This document shows, one piece after another, positions 27,104 to 36,693 of a stretch of DNA of 64,000 nucleotides. The notes under the pieces are model-generated. The model made no database searches and was not told the origin of the DNA. It worked only from the letters and a program-made list of their open reading frames with translations. The DNA is from Bacteroidota bacterium (GTDB lineage: Bacteria > Bacteroidota > Bacteroidia > Bacteroidales > F082): the NCBI GenBank assembly GCA_009773165.1, contig WOUZ01000002.1, forward strand, positions 310,001-374,000, in the 5' to 3' direction. Every line of letters begins with the position of its first letter. Within the stretch, counting starts at the first letter, position 1. The position numbers were made by a program, and so were the translations under genes.

Positions 27104-28090
27104 TTAGGGTATCAGTTTAATTTCAAATCCCCAGGGGTAATTTTCAACCAATTTGATTTCACTTTGAACGGTCATCTTATAGGAGCGTTTCATGGTTTTA
27201 CGAGAGGAAAAAATGCCAAAACCATTTGCAACATTAGAGAATTGAGGAACTTCCTGAACAATACTGTTACTCGGGGCATTTACCTCGATATAAGTTGATA
27301 AGTCGCCCCCGCCACTGGAGATGAAAACGTCAACATTTCCAGCAAAACGTCTAACATTAAGTGCATTAACATCAATTACTGAGGCTAAACGTGTATAAAA
27401 ATCTTCGCCAGTGTAGAAAACTTCCAGTTCGTCAGTACCATCCAAACCTTGTGATGATTTGGTGCCCATGTTCCAAACCATTGTTTTCCTGAGTGTATCA
27501 GCCGATCCGGGCCACAGCTCTTCGTAATTGAAAACAATAATAACTTCATGCCTTTTTCCATTGAGTGCAGCTCTCCATTTTACTGAAGTAGCAGCAGTGG
27601 CGGCAAAATTGAATCTGTTTGTGGGCTGAAGTATTGTAAAATCCTGTACAAGTTTTGTTGAGGCTTCAACTACATGCACATTGCGATTTACTTTTAGTGT
27701 GTAAGTCGCTGCAGGATCAATAGTTGCTGTTGTGTAATAGAGCTTTTGCTGAGGAAAATAAAAGATGGAATCACCAGCTAGTTTGTTCTTTTTGGTGATG
27801 GTATCTAAAATTATTTCAGGTAAGTCGATGGAGTTTTTTACACTGGTTAACCGGGCATCAAGCTTGCCGGCATAATTACTTGAATCAGGATTAAGTGCCA
27901 TTACTAAAGAATTACCTGGTCCTAGAAACGCTTTGGTTATTTTGATAAACGTGGTATCTGTATTGGTCTCAAGTAAGCCGTAAACGATTGTAATATCTTT
28001 GTAATCAGCATAGTTGTCAACATCAGTGTTGCATGAGATAAAAGGAAATGCGAGTACAACACCAATCAATATTCTAAAAAATATACGCAT
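27104..28090 (-). CDS. Lipoprotein of unknown function
   Basis: The frame opens at 28123, but the ATG at 28090 gives a clean lipoprotein signal, MRIFFRILIGVVLAFPFISC, with the lipobox Cys in FISC followed by NTDVDNYADYKD; 328 residues. The body begins with ITIVYGLLETNTDTTFIKI, an Ig-like opening resembling DUF4249-type lipoproteins, then mixed beta segments. I am not certain of the family. It probably sits in the outer membrane or faces the periplasm. It lies just upstream of cutC and is divergent from panB. Confidence 0.7.
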   Translation of the reverse strand: MRIFFRILIGVVLAFPFISCNTDVDNYADYKDITIVYGLLETNTDTTFIKITKAFLGPGNSLVMALNPDSSNYAGKLDARLTSVKNSIDLPEIILDTITKKNKLAGDSIFYFPQQKLYYTTATIDPAATYTLKVNRNVHVVEASTKLVQDFTILQPTNRFNFAATAATSVKWRAALNGKRHEVIIVFNYEELWPGSADTLRKTMVWNMGTKSSQGLDGTDELEVFYTGEDFYTRLASVIDVNALNVRRFAGNVDVFISSGGGDLSTYIEVNAPSNSIVQEVPQFSNVANGFGIFSSRKTMKRSYKMTVQSEIKLVENYPWGFEIKLIP

Positions 28091-28472
28091 GATAATTCTG
28101 AATTTGAGTACAAAAGTAAACATTCTAAACGCATGAAAGTGTTTGATGTTGCGAATATGACATTAATAAGAATGAAAAAAACAGAATTTGTATTTTGATG
28201 AAGCGGATAATTTGGTTTATAAATTACCGAAGGATAATCTTAAACCTCAGATCAGATTATTATTTTACTGACGCTTTGTTTATGCCGTTCTTGCTGATGG
28301 ATTAGGTGACGGTATCTTTCACTTAAAAAATCACTCAACAAAATGTTGTTAGAGGAAGAGGTACTGTTTCTTTCATACGGCTCGATCACCTCCGCACATT
28401 TCATTTTTTGACATGGGCGCTAAAAACGTTTACCTTTGTGCCTCACTTGAAAATGAACCTAATTTTTCAATC
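28091..28472. promoter_or_regulatory. Divergent intergenic region upstream of panB
   Basis: Apart from the panB promoter at 28407-28438, I see only a short CAACA/TGTTG inverted pair near 28337-28350. No gene is supported in these bases. Confidence 0.4.
28407..28438 (+). promoter_or_regulatory. Complete Bacteroidota promoter of panB
   Basis: TTTG at 28407-28410 (within TTTTTTG) is followed after 20 bases by TACCTTTG at 28431-28438, an excellent -33/-7 pair. Transcription should begin near 28445. This rules out the ATG at 28413, which lies between the two elements, and supports the panB start at 28473. Confidence 0.8.
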
Positions 28473-29288
28473 ATGTATCTTTCAGGAAGTATTCCAAAAA
28501 TTACCACCCATGTGCTTCAGGAAATGAAGCTTAAAGGTGAGAAGATAGCTATGCTGACAGCCTATGACTATTCGATGGCCAAAATTTTGGACGAATCGGG
28601 TATTGATGTTATTTTGGTTGGTGACAGCGCATCAAACGTGATGGCGGGACACAAGACCACTTTGCCCATCACACTCAACGAGATGATTTATCATGCTTCT
28701 TCTGTTATGAGGGCAGTAACCCGAAGCCTCGTGGTTGTTGATATGCCTTTTGGAACTTACCAGGGAAATTCAAAGGAAGCATTGCTGTCAGCCATCCGTA
28801 TCATGAAAGAATCAGGTGCTAACGCAGTGAAAATGGAAGGTGGAGAAGAAATCAGGGAATCAATTGACAGGATTTTAAGCGCAGGAATACCCATTCTTGG
28901 TCATCTTGGACTTACACCTCAAAGCATCAATAAGTTTGGGACATACGTTGTAAGGGCTACTGAAGAAAGAGAAGCGGATAAACTCCGACGTGATGCCAAA
29001 ATTCTGGAAGAATCTGGATGTTTTGGTATCGTACTCGAGAAAATTCCTTCAAGTCTTGCGACCGAAGTAACCTTGTCTTCCAGAATTCCGACAATAGGAA
29101 TCGGAGCAGGCGGAGGTGTTGATGGTCAGGTGCTTGTTTTACATGACATGCTGGGTATCAACCAGCAATTTTCTCCTCGTTTCTTACGCAGATACAACAA
29201 CCTTTACGACGAAATCAGAGGTTCTGTAGGAAATTACATTGGCGATGTAAAGTCAGGTAGTTTCCCTTCTGAACGGGAACAATATTAA
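28473..29288 (+). CDS. panB: 3-methyl-2-oxobutanoate hydroxymethyltransferase
   Basis: PanB adds a hydroxymethyl group from methylenetetrahydrofolate to ketoisovalerate, the first committed step to pantothenate. The 271 residues match the family once the start is taken at 28473 ([19 protein letters not shown]). Motifs are [72 protein letters not shown] and [20 protein letters not shown]. Metal-binding Asp and Glu residues lie in these segments. The start is set by the promoter at 28407-28438. The next gene begins only three bases after the stop. Confidence 0.96.
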   Translation: MYLSGSIPKITTHVLQEMKLKGEKIAMLTAYDYSMAKILDESGIDVILVGDSASNVMAGHKTTLPITLNEMIYHASSVMRAVTRSLVVVDMPFGTYQGNSKEALLSAIRIMKESGANAVKMEGGEEIRESIDRILSAGIPILGHLGLTPQSINKFGTYVVRATEEREADKLRRDAKILEESGCFGIVLEKIPSSLATEVTLSSRIPTIGIGAGGGVDGQVLVLHDMLGINQQFSPRFLRRYNNLYDEIRGSVGNYIGDVKSGSFPSEREQY

Positions 29289-29291
29289 GTT

Positions 29292-30008
29292 ATGTTGATG
29301 ACTCCTTTAGCCGAAAGGGTGCTTTACGAAGATAATCACTTGCTGATTGTCAACAAATTACCTTCTGAGATAGTTCAGGGTGACAAGACCGGAGATACAA
29401 GTTTGATTGAGGAGGTTAAGCAATATCTTAAGTTCATTTATAACAAACCCGGGAATATTTTTGCTGGTCTGGTGCATCGTATCGATCGTCCTGTGGGTGG
29501 TGCAGTGATATTTGCCAAGACAAGTAAGGCGCTGTCCAGAATGACAGAACTGGTAAAAGACAGGGATGTTCAAAAAACTTACCTTGCTATAGTTCGTAAC
29601 CACCCAAAGGAAGAAGATGCTTCGCTGGAACACTGGCTCTTAAAGAATGAGGCGCAAAACAAATCCTATGTTGTTGATTCAACACGGAAAGGGGCTAAGC
29701 TTGCAAAACTTGATTATCGCATCATTGACAAATCAGCTTCGTTCACTTTACTCGAAGTGCATTTACATACCGGTAGGCATCACCAGATAAGGGCGCAGTT
29801 TGCAGCGATTGGATGCCCTATTTTGGGTGATTTAAAATATGGCGATAAACGTTCTCTTGCCGATTCTTCTATCGCCTTGCATGCTTTGCGATTGAAGTTT
29901 ATTCATCCTGTAACTGGAAAAGAATTGATTGTCAGCGCTCTGCCAAGTAAAGGTATTCAGCACTGGGATATTTTTGCTTCAACCATCGACAAGCATTATT
30001 TTCAATAG
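29292..30008 (+). CDS. RluA-family pseudouridine synthase
   Basis: The 238 residues form a catalytic domain only, without an S4 RNA-binding domain. YEDNHLLIVNKLPSEIVQGD opens the fold. The catalytic Asp is in GLVHRIDRPVGGAVIFAKTS, where many relatives read HRLDRxTSG. QKTYLAIVRN, TLLEVHLHTGRHHQIRAQFA and CPILGDLKYG complete the family pattern. It isomerises uridine in rRNA or tRNA; the exact target cannot be read from sequence. It is coupled to panB by a three-base gap and precedes the large outer-membrane protein by 26 bases, so all may share the panB promoter. Confidence 0.92.
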   Translation: MLMTPLAERVLYEDNHLLIVNKLPSEIVQGDKTGDTSLIEEVKQYLKFIYNKPGNIFAGLVHRIDRPVGGAVIFAKTSKALSRMTELVKDRDVQKTYLAIVRNHPKEEDASLEHWLLKNEAQNKSYVVDSTRKGAKLAKLDYRIIDKSASFTLLEVHLHTGRHHQIRAQFAAIGCPILGDLKYGDKRSLADSSIALHALRLKFIHPVTGKELIVSALPSKGIQHWDIFASTIDKHYFQ

Positions 30009-30034
30009 CTTTGCCAGCACGTCACCTTCAAAAA

Positions 30035-32863
30035 ATGGTATGGATGAGAAAAATCATTTTGTTGCTGTTTTTCTGTTTAGCCTTTATTTCAAATAGCTTT
30101 GGTCAGTATTATTTAAGTGGACAAGATCCTTCCAACATACGATGGAAGCAGTTGCAATCGGCAAACTTCCGGATAATTTTCCCAAAAACGCAAGAGCACG
30201 AAGCACAACGGATTGCTAATTTGTTGGAAATGAGTTATCCACATCTGAGAAATGATTTCAGCACTTCGATTCAAAAAACTAATCTTATCCTTCATACACA
30301 TAGTGTTATTTCCAATGCCTCAGCTGCCTGGGCACCAAGGCGACTTGATTTTTATCATACTCCGCCCCAGGATAGCTATTCACAAGAGTGGTACAAGCAA
30401 CTTAGCTTGCACGAATTAAGGCATATCATTCAATTCAGCAGTCTTGATAAAGGTTTTGGAAAAGTCATCAGTGCGTTGACAGGACAACAAGGAACGGCAG
30501 GCGTAATGGGTGTTTTTGTACCATTATGGTTTATTGAAGGCGATGCAGTAGTAACAGAAACGGTTTTTTCATCCTCGGGAAGGGGAAGGCAATCCCTCTT
30601 CGAAGCTGGCCTGAAAGCTCAAGTTGTTGAGCGAGGCCCCTTTTCATACGATAAAGCCTATTTTGGTTCTTTCAAAGATCATGTCCCTGATGTGTATGAA
30701 CTGGGATATGTGATGGTAGGTTACAATCAAATGAAGCATGGTAATGAAGTGTGGTCAAGCGCCCTCGATCGTGTTGGCCGACGTCCCTGGCAGCTGAATC
30801 CGTTCTCAGGCGCAATCAAACACACAACGGGGATGAACAAGAAACAGCTTTACAAATCAACCATGAATGCAATGGCTGAACTTTGGAAGCAAGAAGACAG
30901 CTTGTTTATTTCTGATTCGATGTCACAAGGAACTGCTGATAAACAAGTATTTACCAACTATCGCTCTCCACACTTCCTTTCTGATGGAGGCGTTATTGCA
31001 ATCCGGCAGAAGCTTGATGATGTTTCTGCCATCGTAGCAATCCGTGATGGTCAGGAAGAAGTTTTGTTCCGTCAAGGTCCTATGTTGCATAATTGGTTAT
31101 CGGTTTCTGATCGGTATGTTGTTTGGAGTGAGTTTCAACCTGACCTCAGGTGGTCGAACCGTAATTTTAGTGTTATCAAAACAGGGGATATCCAAACCGG
31201 TAAAATCAAGCAACTTACGAAAAAAAGTAGGCTTTTTGCTCCTGATATTCTGTCAGATAACTCAAAAATAGTTGCTGTTGAATCGGATGAAAATGAAGGT
31301 TCGGCTCTCGTTGTTTTGAAGGTTGAAACCGGAGAAGAATTATTCCGACTTCAAAATGACAGCCTTTTTTTTATGACACCAAGATGGATTCCCGGAACGA
31401 ATGAGTTTGTTTGCGTGGCTCTTGGAAATGAAGGAAAATGTATCATGCGTTTCAACCCGAATGATAGCAGATTGCTACAACTAACACCTTTTACGTATAC
31501 CGATTTCTCACTCTCTGATGCAACATCGGAGGGTGTATTTCTTCAGGGTGACTGGAAAGGAAACAGTGCTGTTTATTTCTTCCGGTTTGACGACCAATCG
31601 CTTCGTTTGATTCAATCTTCCCGTTTTGGAGGCACTGAACCTCAGCTTTCTCCTTCTGGTGACAGCCTCATTTTTGCTGACTATTCAAGCTCGGGCTTTA
31701 AGCTGCGTGCTATTGCAACGCGTGATTTTAAAGGTGAAACAATGGACTTCAAACAGCAGCCAAACTACCTTATCGCAGATAAACTTGCTCAAAACACCAC
31801 CCTCAATCTGGACAAATCAAAAGAGACAACATCTGTTTTCCCGGTTAGCAAATACCGGAAAGCAGCTCATTTATTTCAGTTTCATAGCTGGTCGCCAATC
31901 TACATTGAAGCTGATAATCAGCAATTTGAACCAGGCATTAGTTTGTTTTCTCAAAATGCCTTAAGCACAATGGTAACAGAAGTTGGCTTTAAATACGATA
32001 GGAATGAGCAAACAGGACGAGTACTTGGAAATGTGAGTTACCTTGGATTTTATCCCGAGTTAAGCCTTGGATTCGGATATGGATTGCGGCGAAGCAAAGC
32101 TATGTATGAAGAAAAGGAGTACGATCTTAAATGGTATGAAGCCGATTGGAGTATTTCGGCTACCATTCCCTTCAATCTTAGCCGCGACCGCTGGCTTCGG
32201 GGTTTTTATCCGACACTCAGCTTCAGGCAGATTCACCGCAAAATGGAGCCTGGTATGCCCTTAAACTTTCAGGAAGCAACCACCGCCTCCATCAGCTATG
32301 GGTTTTATATCTACAATCAGTCAAGATTGGCACACCGCGATATTTATCCAAAGTGGGGTCAGACATTTCAAGTCCTTTACCGTCATGCACCATTCGATAA
32401 ACAGCCTGCTTCGCAGTTTTATGCCGGTATGAACCTGTTCCTCCCCGGTTTAATGAAACAACATGGTATAAAATTGTTTGGTGCTTTTCAACAGGAACAA
32501 AGTGGTTTCTTTAATTTCAGCAATCTGGCAGCGTACCCGCGTGGATACACAAGCTTGTCTTTTTCTGAGGTTTTTGCATTTAAATCGGATTATGTTTTGC
32601 CTGTGTGGTATCCTGAATGGAACTGGCCTGCAGTATGTTACCTTAAAAGAATAAGAGGTGGTGTTTTCTTCGACTACCTACAAGGTAACTATTCAGGATC
32701 AACTTCAAATCTGCTTTCAGCTGGAATCGAGTTACACAGCGACTGGCATTTTTTCAATATACCTGCTCCTTTTGACATTGGTTTTCGATTGATTTACAGG
32801 GATGCATACGGAGATTGGGTTCCTGAAGCACTTTTTGGCATCAATTTCTCGGCTTTGTACTGA
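30035..32863 (+). CDS. Outer-membrane protein with gluzincin-like metallopeptidase domain, beta-propeller and C-terminal barrel
   Basis: From the ATG at 30035 (30044 is also possible; the frame opens with TTG at 30011) it is 942 residues with a signal peptide ending NSFGQ. About residues 25-200 have LSLHELRHIIQF (HExxH at 126-130) and PLWFIEGDAVVTET, where Glu168 fits the third zinc ligand, as in peptidase MA-like gluzincins. Residues of about 270-600 carry TolB/WD40-like blades (DILSDNSKIVAVESD, PQLSPSGDSLIFADYSSSGF). The last 320 residues have alternating aromatic strands (LGNVSYLGFYPELSLGFGYG) ending in ALFGINFSALY, like an Omp85/surface-antigen barrel. I infer a surface or periplasmic peptidase tethered to the outer membrane. 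Confidence 0.78.
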   Translation: MVWMRKIILLLFFCLAFISNSFGQYYLSGQDPSNIRWKQLQSANFRIIFPKTQEHEAQRIANLLEMSYPHLRNDFSTSIQKTNLILHTHSVISNASAAWAPRRLDFYHTPPQDSYSQEWYKQLSLHELRHIIQFSSLDKGFGKVISALTGQQGTAGVMGVFVPLWFIEGDAVVTETVFSSSGRGRQSLFEAGLKAQVVERGPFSYDKAYFGSFKDHVPDVYELGYVMVGYNQMKHGNEVWSSALDRVGRRPWQLNPFSGAIKHTTGMNKKQLYKSTMNAMAELWKQEDSLFISDSMSQGTADKQVFTNYRSPHFLSDGGVIAIRQKLDDVSAIVAIRDGQEEVLFRQGPMLHNWLSVSDRYVVWSEFQPDLRWSNRNFSVIKTGDIQTGKIKQLTKKSRLFAPDILSDNSKIVAVESDENEGSALVVLKVETGEELFRLQNDSLFFMTPRWIPGTNEFVCVALGNEGKCIMRFNPNDSRLLQLTPFTYTDFSLSDATSEGVFLQGDWKGNSAVYFFRFDDQSLRLIQSSRFGGTEPQLSPSGDSLIFADYSSSGFKLRAIATRDFKGETMDFKQQPNYLIADKLAQNTTLNLDKSKETTSVFPVSKYRKAAHLFQFHSWSPIYIEADNQQFEPGISLFSQNALSTMVTEVGFKYDRNEQTGRVLGNVSYLGFYPELSLGFGYGLRRSKAMYEEKEYDLKWYEADWSISATIPFNLSRDRWLRGFYPTLSFRQIHRKMEPGMPLNFQEATTASISYGFYIYNQSRLAHRDIYPKWGQTFQVLYRHAPFDKQPASQFYAGMNLFLPGLMKQHGIKLFGAFQQEQSGFFNFSNLAAYPRGYTSLSFSEVFAFKSDYVLPVWYPEWNWPAVCYLKRIRGGVFFDYLQGNYSGSTSNLLSAGIELHSDWHFFNIPAPFDIGFRLIYRDAYGDWVPEALFGINFSALY

Positions 32864-32895
32864 GGTTTTATTATTTTTATCTCAAATTTTAAGGA

Positions 32896-33357
32896 ATGAA
32901 AAATCGTATACTTAACTTTGGTCCTGAGTTGGATGCTATCATCAGGAAATGCAGCTATTGTGTTGTTTCAATGGTTGATACCGAAGGAATGCCCTATGCT
33001 GTTCCAATGAATTTTGGGTATCAAGATGGTGTCATTTTCTTACATTCAGGACCCGAAGGAAAGAAGATTGACATCCTGAAGGAAAAACCGGAAGTTTGTA
33101 TCACTTTCAGCACCGACCATGTTCTCAGGTGGCAAAGCAGCGATGTTGCATGCAGTTATTCGATGAAGTACAGATCGGTTTTGTTTTATGGTACGGTCAG
33201 TTTTATTACTGATTTTGATGAGAAAGAAGCTGCCCTCGATTGTATAATGCAACAATATACGGATGAGGCTTATCGTTTCAGTGAGCCTGCTGTGAAAAAT
33301 GTTGCTGTAATGAAAGTGTCTCCAACAAGATTGGAAGGCCGGGCTTATGGGTATTAG
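32896..33357 (+). CDS. Pyridoxamine-5'-phosphate-oxidase-like flavin protein (NimA-like)
   Basis: This 153-residue split-barrel protein has CSYCVVSMVDTEGMPYAVPM and MNFGYQDGVIFLHSGPEGKK, then KSVLFYGTVSFI-like strands (read here as YRSVLFYGTVSFITDF) and a C-terminal KVSPTRLEGRAYGY. The family binds FMN or related cofactors; relatives include 5-nitroimidazole reductases (Nim), but that activity should not be assumed. It follows the outer-membrane peptidase-like gene by 32 bases, on the same strand. Confidence 0.85.
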   Translation: MKNRILNFGPELDAIIRKCSYCVVSMVDTEGMPYAVPMNFGYQDGVIFLHSGPEGKKIDILKEKPEVCITFSTDHVLRWQSSDVACSYSMKYRSVLFYGTVSFITDFDEKEAALDCIMQQYTDEAYRFSEPAVKNVAVMKVSPTRLEGRAYGY

Positions 33358-33403
33358 CCCCTATTTGAGGCATGAAAATTGCATTATATCAAAAAAATCC
33401 TTT

Positions 33404-33829
33404 ATGAAAAGTATGAACATCAAGATAACTTTTTTATTCTTAATTGCTGTTGCAGTTATCAGTTTTAGCTCATGTGATAAGAAATCGAAAATTACTGAAG
33501 AAGAATATGTAATAAAAGTAGATAGTATTGAAACAGTTGACACAGTGCAACTTAATCAGATATTTCAAGTCGATTTTTTTGGAATTGTGGGTGAAAACGG
33601 ATGCTATCGCTTTTCACGATTTTACACCGAGCGAACTGGTATGAAGTTTCGTATTCAGGCAATTGGTTTACGTGAGATAGGTGATAACCTTATTTGTCCT
33701 GAACTGCTTCCAATGCTTAACGGTCAAAACCTCCAACTCAAAGCTGACAGCCTTGGAACAATCAAGCTGGAAATTATAAACCCCGGAGTAAATCAGCTGA
33801 TCCGAAAAGATATTTTGGTGTTGCCCTAA
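33404..33829 (+). CDS. Small lipoprotein of unknown function
   Basis: The frame opens at 33347 inside the preceding gene. The ATG at 33404 instead gives a lipoprotein signal, MKSMNIKITFLFLIAVAVIS, with FSSC as lipobox, for 141 residues. The mature part is short and looks beta-rich (VDTVQLNQIFQVDFFGIVGE, GTIKLEIINPGVNQL). I do not recognise the family. It is probably co-transcribed with the flavin-protein gene, 46 bases upstream. Confidence 0.72.
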   Translation: MKSMNIKITFLFLIAVAVISFSSCDKKSKITEEEYVIKVDSIETVDTVQLNQIFQVDFFGIVGENGCYRFSRFYTERTGMKFRIQAIGLREIGDNLICPELLPMLNGQNLQLKADSLGTIKLEIINPGVNQLIRKDILVLP

Positions 33830-33852
33830 TGCTTTTTAAGGTCTCTAACTGG

Positions 33853-34914
33853 CTATAATTCAGGTGATCCAGGTTCAAAATAGGTGACTGGGCGCAAAAC
33901 TTTATCAAATACAAAATATTGTATCAGCACAAAATCGCGTCCGTCATTAACCAACGCGTACATACGGTCGAGGTCCACGGGTTGCAGTGTTTCGTTGTCA
34001 ACCATATTTTGCTCTAATTTTTTCTTGGTGAAAGTGGTGATACTATATGACATTCCTTTTTCGTCAGTTAGTGTGACACGGTGTAAAAACGGTGAGTTTA
34101 CAATCGAGTCGATACGTTGCTGAGGAAGATTGTTCAACAATGCTTCGAAACGAATATCACTGAAAGCAGTAAGAAAATTAAGCAACCTTAAAGTGTCATA
34201 GTTTTCATAAACGTACTGATCCTGAATTCTTTTCAGTAAATAATTATGACGATCACTGCGAGTAACGCTGTAACTTTTTGTAGGATCTTCGTTGAATTCT
34301 ACCTCTACCGAACGTATATCTCCCAGGTTGGTATTAAAAACAGTATGGTCTCTCCAGTCGTCAGCTATCGGGGAATACCGTGTGGATAAAAAGCCTTTAA
34401 ATCCGGTGATTTGCATGATATAGGCAGTTTCAGCTCCTTCTTTGAGCATAAAAGTACCCATATTGTCCTTTGGGGAATCGCCCACATAATAGACCAGGCT
34501 GCGCGTTTCTCTTGGAAATAATTTGATTCTGTCAAATAGATTAATACGTGGCAGCACTTGATAAACCTCAACTTTAACAGCAATACCTGCCATTCGGGTG
34601 ATAACGTTGTCGTGTGCAGCTTGTGCAACAGGTGTGCGAACCCTGAGTTTCATCATGGTGTTGAGCAAATCACTTACCTTACGTTGCTGCGCCTTAAATT
34701 CCTTATTGAGTTTCCATCCATTCGGTTCGCGTTCAAGGAGCACTTCACGATCGTCCATGCCGGCAATGAATATTTTTGTAACGCTGCTTGTGTCATAAAC
34801 AGCAAATTCTGCATCTTTGGAAAGGGTTCCAGTGCTACGTTGATTCAAAATAAGAAATACAGCAATCAACAGCAGACCAGAGGTTAAGAGAATAGCCAGA
34901 CGGTTATTTTTCAT
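33853..34914 (-). CDS. DUF4340 membrane-anchored protein
   Basis: This is a 353-residue protein with one N-terminal membrane segment (LAILLTSGLLLIAVFLIL) and an extracytoplasmic body. The DUF4340 pattern includes FAVYDTSSVTKIFIAG, LLEREPNGWKLNKEFKAQQR, KVSDLLNTMMKLRVRTPVAQ and VYYVGDSPKDNMGTFMLKEG. Its function is unknown. It lies 12 bases downstream of gldG in the same direction, and DUF4340 genes are known neighbours of GldG-type ABC transporter genes, so a structural or regulatory role in that complex is a reasonable inference. Confidence 0.85.
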   Translation of the reverse strand: MKNNRLAILLTSGLLLIAVFLILNQRSTGTLSKDAEFAVYDTSSVTKIFIAGMDDREVLLEREPNGWKLNKEFKAQQRKVSDLLNTMMKLRVRTPVAQAAHDNVITRMAGIAVKVEVYQVLPRINLFDRIKLFPRETRSLVYYVGDSPKDNMGTFMLKEGAETAYIMQITGFKGFLSTRYSPIADDWRDHTVFNTNLGDIRSVEVEFNEDPTKSYSVTRSDRHNYLLKRIQDQYVYENYDTLRLLNFLTAFSDIRFEALLNNLPQQRIDSIVNSPFLHRVTLTDEKGMSYSITTFTKKKLEQNMVDNETLQPVDLDRMYALVNDGRDFVLIQYFVFDKVLRPVTYFEPGSPEL

Positions 34915-34926
34915 GAGTTAAATTCT

Positions 34927-36693
34927 TTAGGATGCCTTTCGGGCATAGGTACGTTTGCGAATGACAGTGAGCAGTATGCCGAAAATAACGACAAGTAATA
35001 CGGGCACAACAGTGTTGGTAATCTGCCAGAAAAGTTTGTCATCCTTCACTTTTTGCGGATCGAGCAACCTGTTTTTCAATTCCCGTGAGCGAATACTAAC
35101 CAATCCTGTCTCATCAGCCAGATAACTGATAGCGTTGAGAATGAAATCTTTGTTCCCAAAAGTGCGGCGCGTATACTGATCAAAACCAAGCGGGAGCGGA
35201 TAACCTTGCGGTACATGAAACTGATTGCGGATAATATCGCCATCGGCGACCACAATCATTGCAGTAGGTTCGCTCTGCTGAAGAAAGCCAATTTCTTTAT
35301 TATCAGCAATTTCCGGTGAAATACGATTGGTATACAATGAGCTGAATTGCCCTTCGAGTAACCATGCAACATCCTGACCTTTTCTGTTGTAGAGCCGTTC
35401 ATCAGCTTTTTCACGCAAAAGAGCCAGACTGATCAGAACGGGTGTCCCCGACAGCCGTGAATAATCAGATGTTTTGAGTAAAGGTGTTTTTTTAACAAGA
35501 TCAACCGAAGTCGTGTCAACACTGGAAACAAAATCAGCTTTGATACTATTGATATTACGCACGATAGGATGGTTGGAAGCCTGATTGAGCAATGGGAAGT
35601 AATTCCATCGGAAAAACTCGATTTGTGCCTGACCCCCGACTTGTCCGGTCCGAAGTGGTATAGAAGCACTATTTAAATCCAACACAAGATTTTTATTAAA
35701 CCTGACTCCATATTTAAAAAGTTGATCATCAAGACCGAGTGGCATGTCGACACCAACCGTTGACTCGTTCATTTGCAGGCTATCCATGCTTGCCAACACA
35801 GGATCAATAAGCCAAAGAACCTTGCCTCCATACATCACATACTGATCGATAATAAATTTGTCTTTTTCGTCGAATGGCAGCGTTGGGCGGGCGATGATAA
35901 TAGTTGCAAAGTTGGGGACAATTCGCACGTTTCCGGCTGCATCAGGTTCAGAACGACGGGTAAGGGAGCCTATCTGCCCATTGAGGCTGATACGCTCGAC
36001 CATATAATTTTGTTTGAGTGTCAGAGCGATATCATAGGTTTCGGATTCGGATAATTCACCATGACCAGTAATAAAGGCAATTTGAGGTTTTTGTAATTGT
36101 GAGAGTTTTCTGATAATGTCAGCAAGCTTGAACTCGAGATTTTGAATAGAGTTGTTAAGAACGGTTTCAGGTGCCACATTGATTTGATTATCAAGTAAAT
36201 CGAGAGGCAACTCCATATCACGGTACATGACAAGTGCACCGGGGAAAATCACTTTTTGTTCCATTCCATCTGTCGTGCGAACCTGCAACTCGGTAGGTTC
36301 GATACCTCGCTCTGCCAATTCTTTAATGGTTTCAGTACGTTCCTGATTACTAACATTTTCGAGGGGGTTGATAAATTCATAGGCAACAAATTTGTTGTAA
36401 GCCCTGAATTCATCTAACATTTCTTTTGTTTCTTTTCTCAGCTTTTTAAATCCGGCAGGAAACTCCCCTTCAAGGTAAATTTTGAAATACACATAATCAT
36501 CAAGGTCGGAAAGTAAGTCTTTAGTGGCAGGCGAAAGTGTGTAGCGTTTCTCCGAGGTTAGGTCGAGGCGGGTAAAGATAAATCCTCCTATCACGTTGAC
36601 AGCAAGTATGATAGCAAGTATCATAGTAAATGAAATCAACTCAGTTTTGCGTATATTTTTTGTGGCACGGCTTTTCTTCATGATTTTTACCAT
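34927..36693 (-). CDS. gldG: Gliding-motility ABC transporter component GldG
   Basis: This 588-residue protein has an N-terminal membrane segment (about 20-45), a large extracytoplasmic part and a C-terminal membrane helix (NTVVPVLLVVIFGILLTVI). Features of GldG and ABC_transp_aux proteins are RLDLTSEKRYTLSPATKDLL, FEFINPLEN-like (here YEFINPLENVSNQERTE), QKPQIAFITGHGELSE, DKFIIDQYVMYGGKVLWLID and MIVVADGDIIRNQF. With GldF it forms an ABC transporter named from Flavobacterium gliding mutants. The start at 36693 overlaps the end of gldF by seven bases; 36681 is an alternative. The ATPase gene gldA is not in the window. Confidence 0.92.
   Translation of the reverse strand: MVKIMKKSRATKNIRKTELISFTMILAIILAVNVIGGFIFTRLDLTSEKRYTLSPATKDLLSDLDDYVYFKIYLEGEFPAGFKKLRKETKEMLDEFRAYNKFVAYEFINPLENVSNQERTETIKELAERGIEPTELQVRTTDGMEQKVIFPGALVMYRDMELPLDLLDNQINVAPETVLNNSIQNLEFKLADIIRKLSQLQKPQIAFITGHGELSESETYDIALTLKQNYMVERISLNGQIGSLTRRSEPDAAGNVRIVPNFATIIIARPTLPFDEKDKFIIDQYVMYGGKVLWLIDPVLASMDSLQMNESTVGVDMPLGLDDQLFKYGVRFNKNLVLDLNSASIPLRTGQVGGQAQIEFFRWNYFPLLNQASNHPIVRNINSIKADFVSSVDTTSVDLVKKTPLLKTSDYSRLSGTPVLISLALLREKADERLYNRKGQDVAWLLEGQFSSLYTNRISPEIADNKEIGFLQQSEPTAMIVVADGDIIRNQFHVPQGYPLPLGFDQYTRRTFGNKDFILNAISYLADETGLVSIRSRELKNRLLDPQKVKDDKLFWQITNTVVPVLLVVIFGILLTVIRKRTYARKAS

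Noticed and set aside
33347-33403. Upstream extension of the small lipoprotein
   Set aside because: It overlaps the end of the flavin-protein gene and would bury the lipoprotein signal; the ATG at 33404 fits better.
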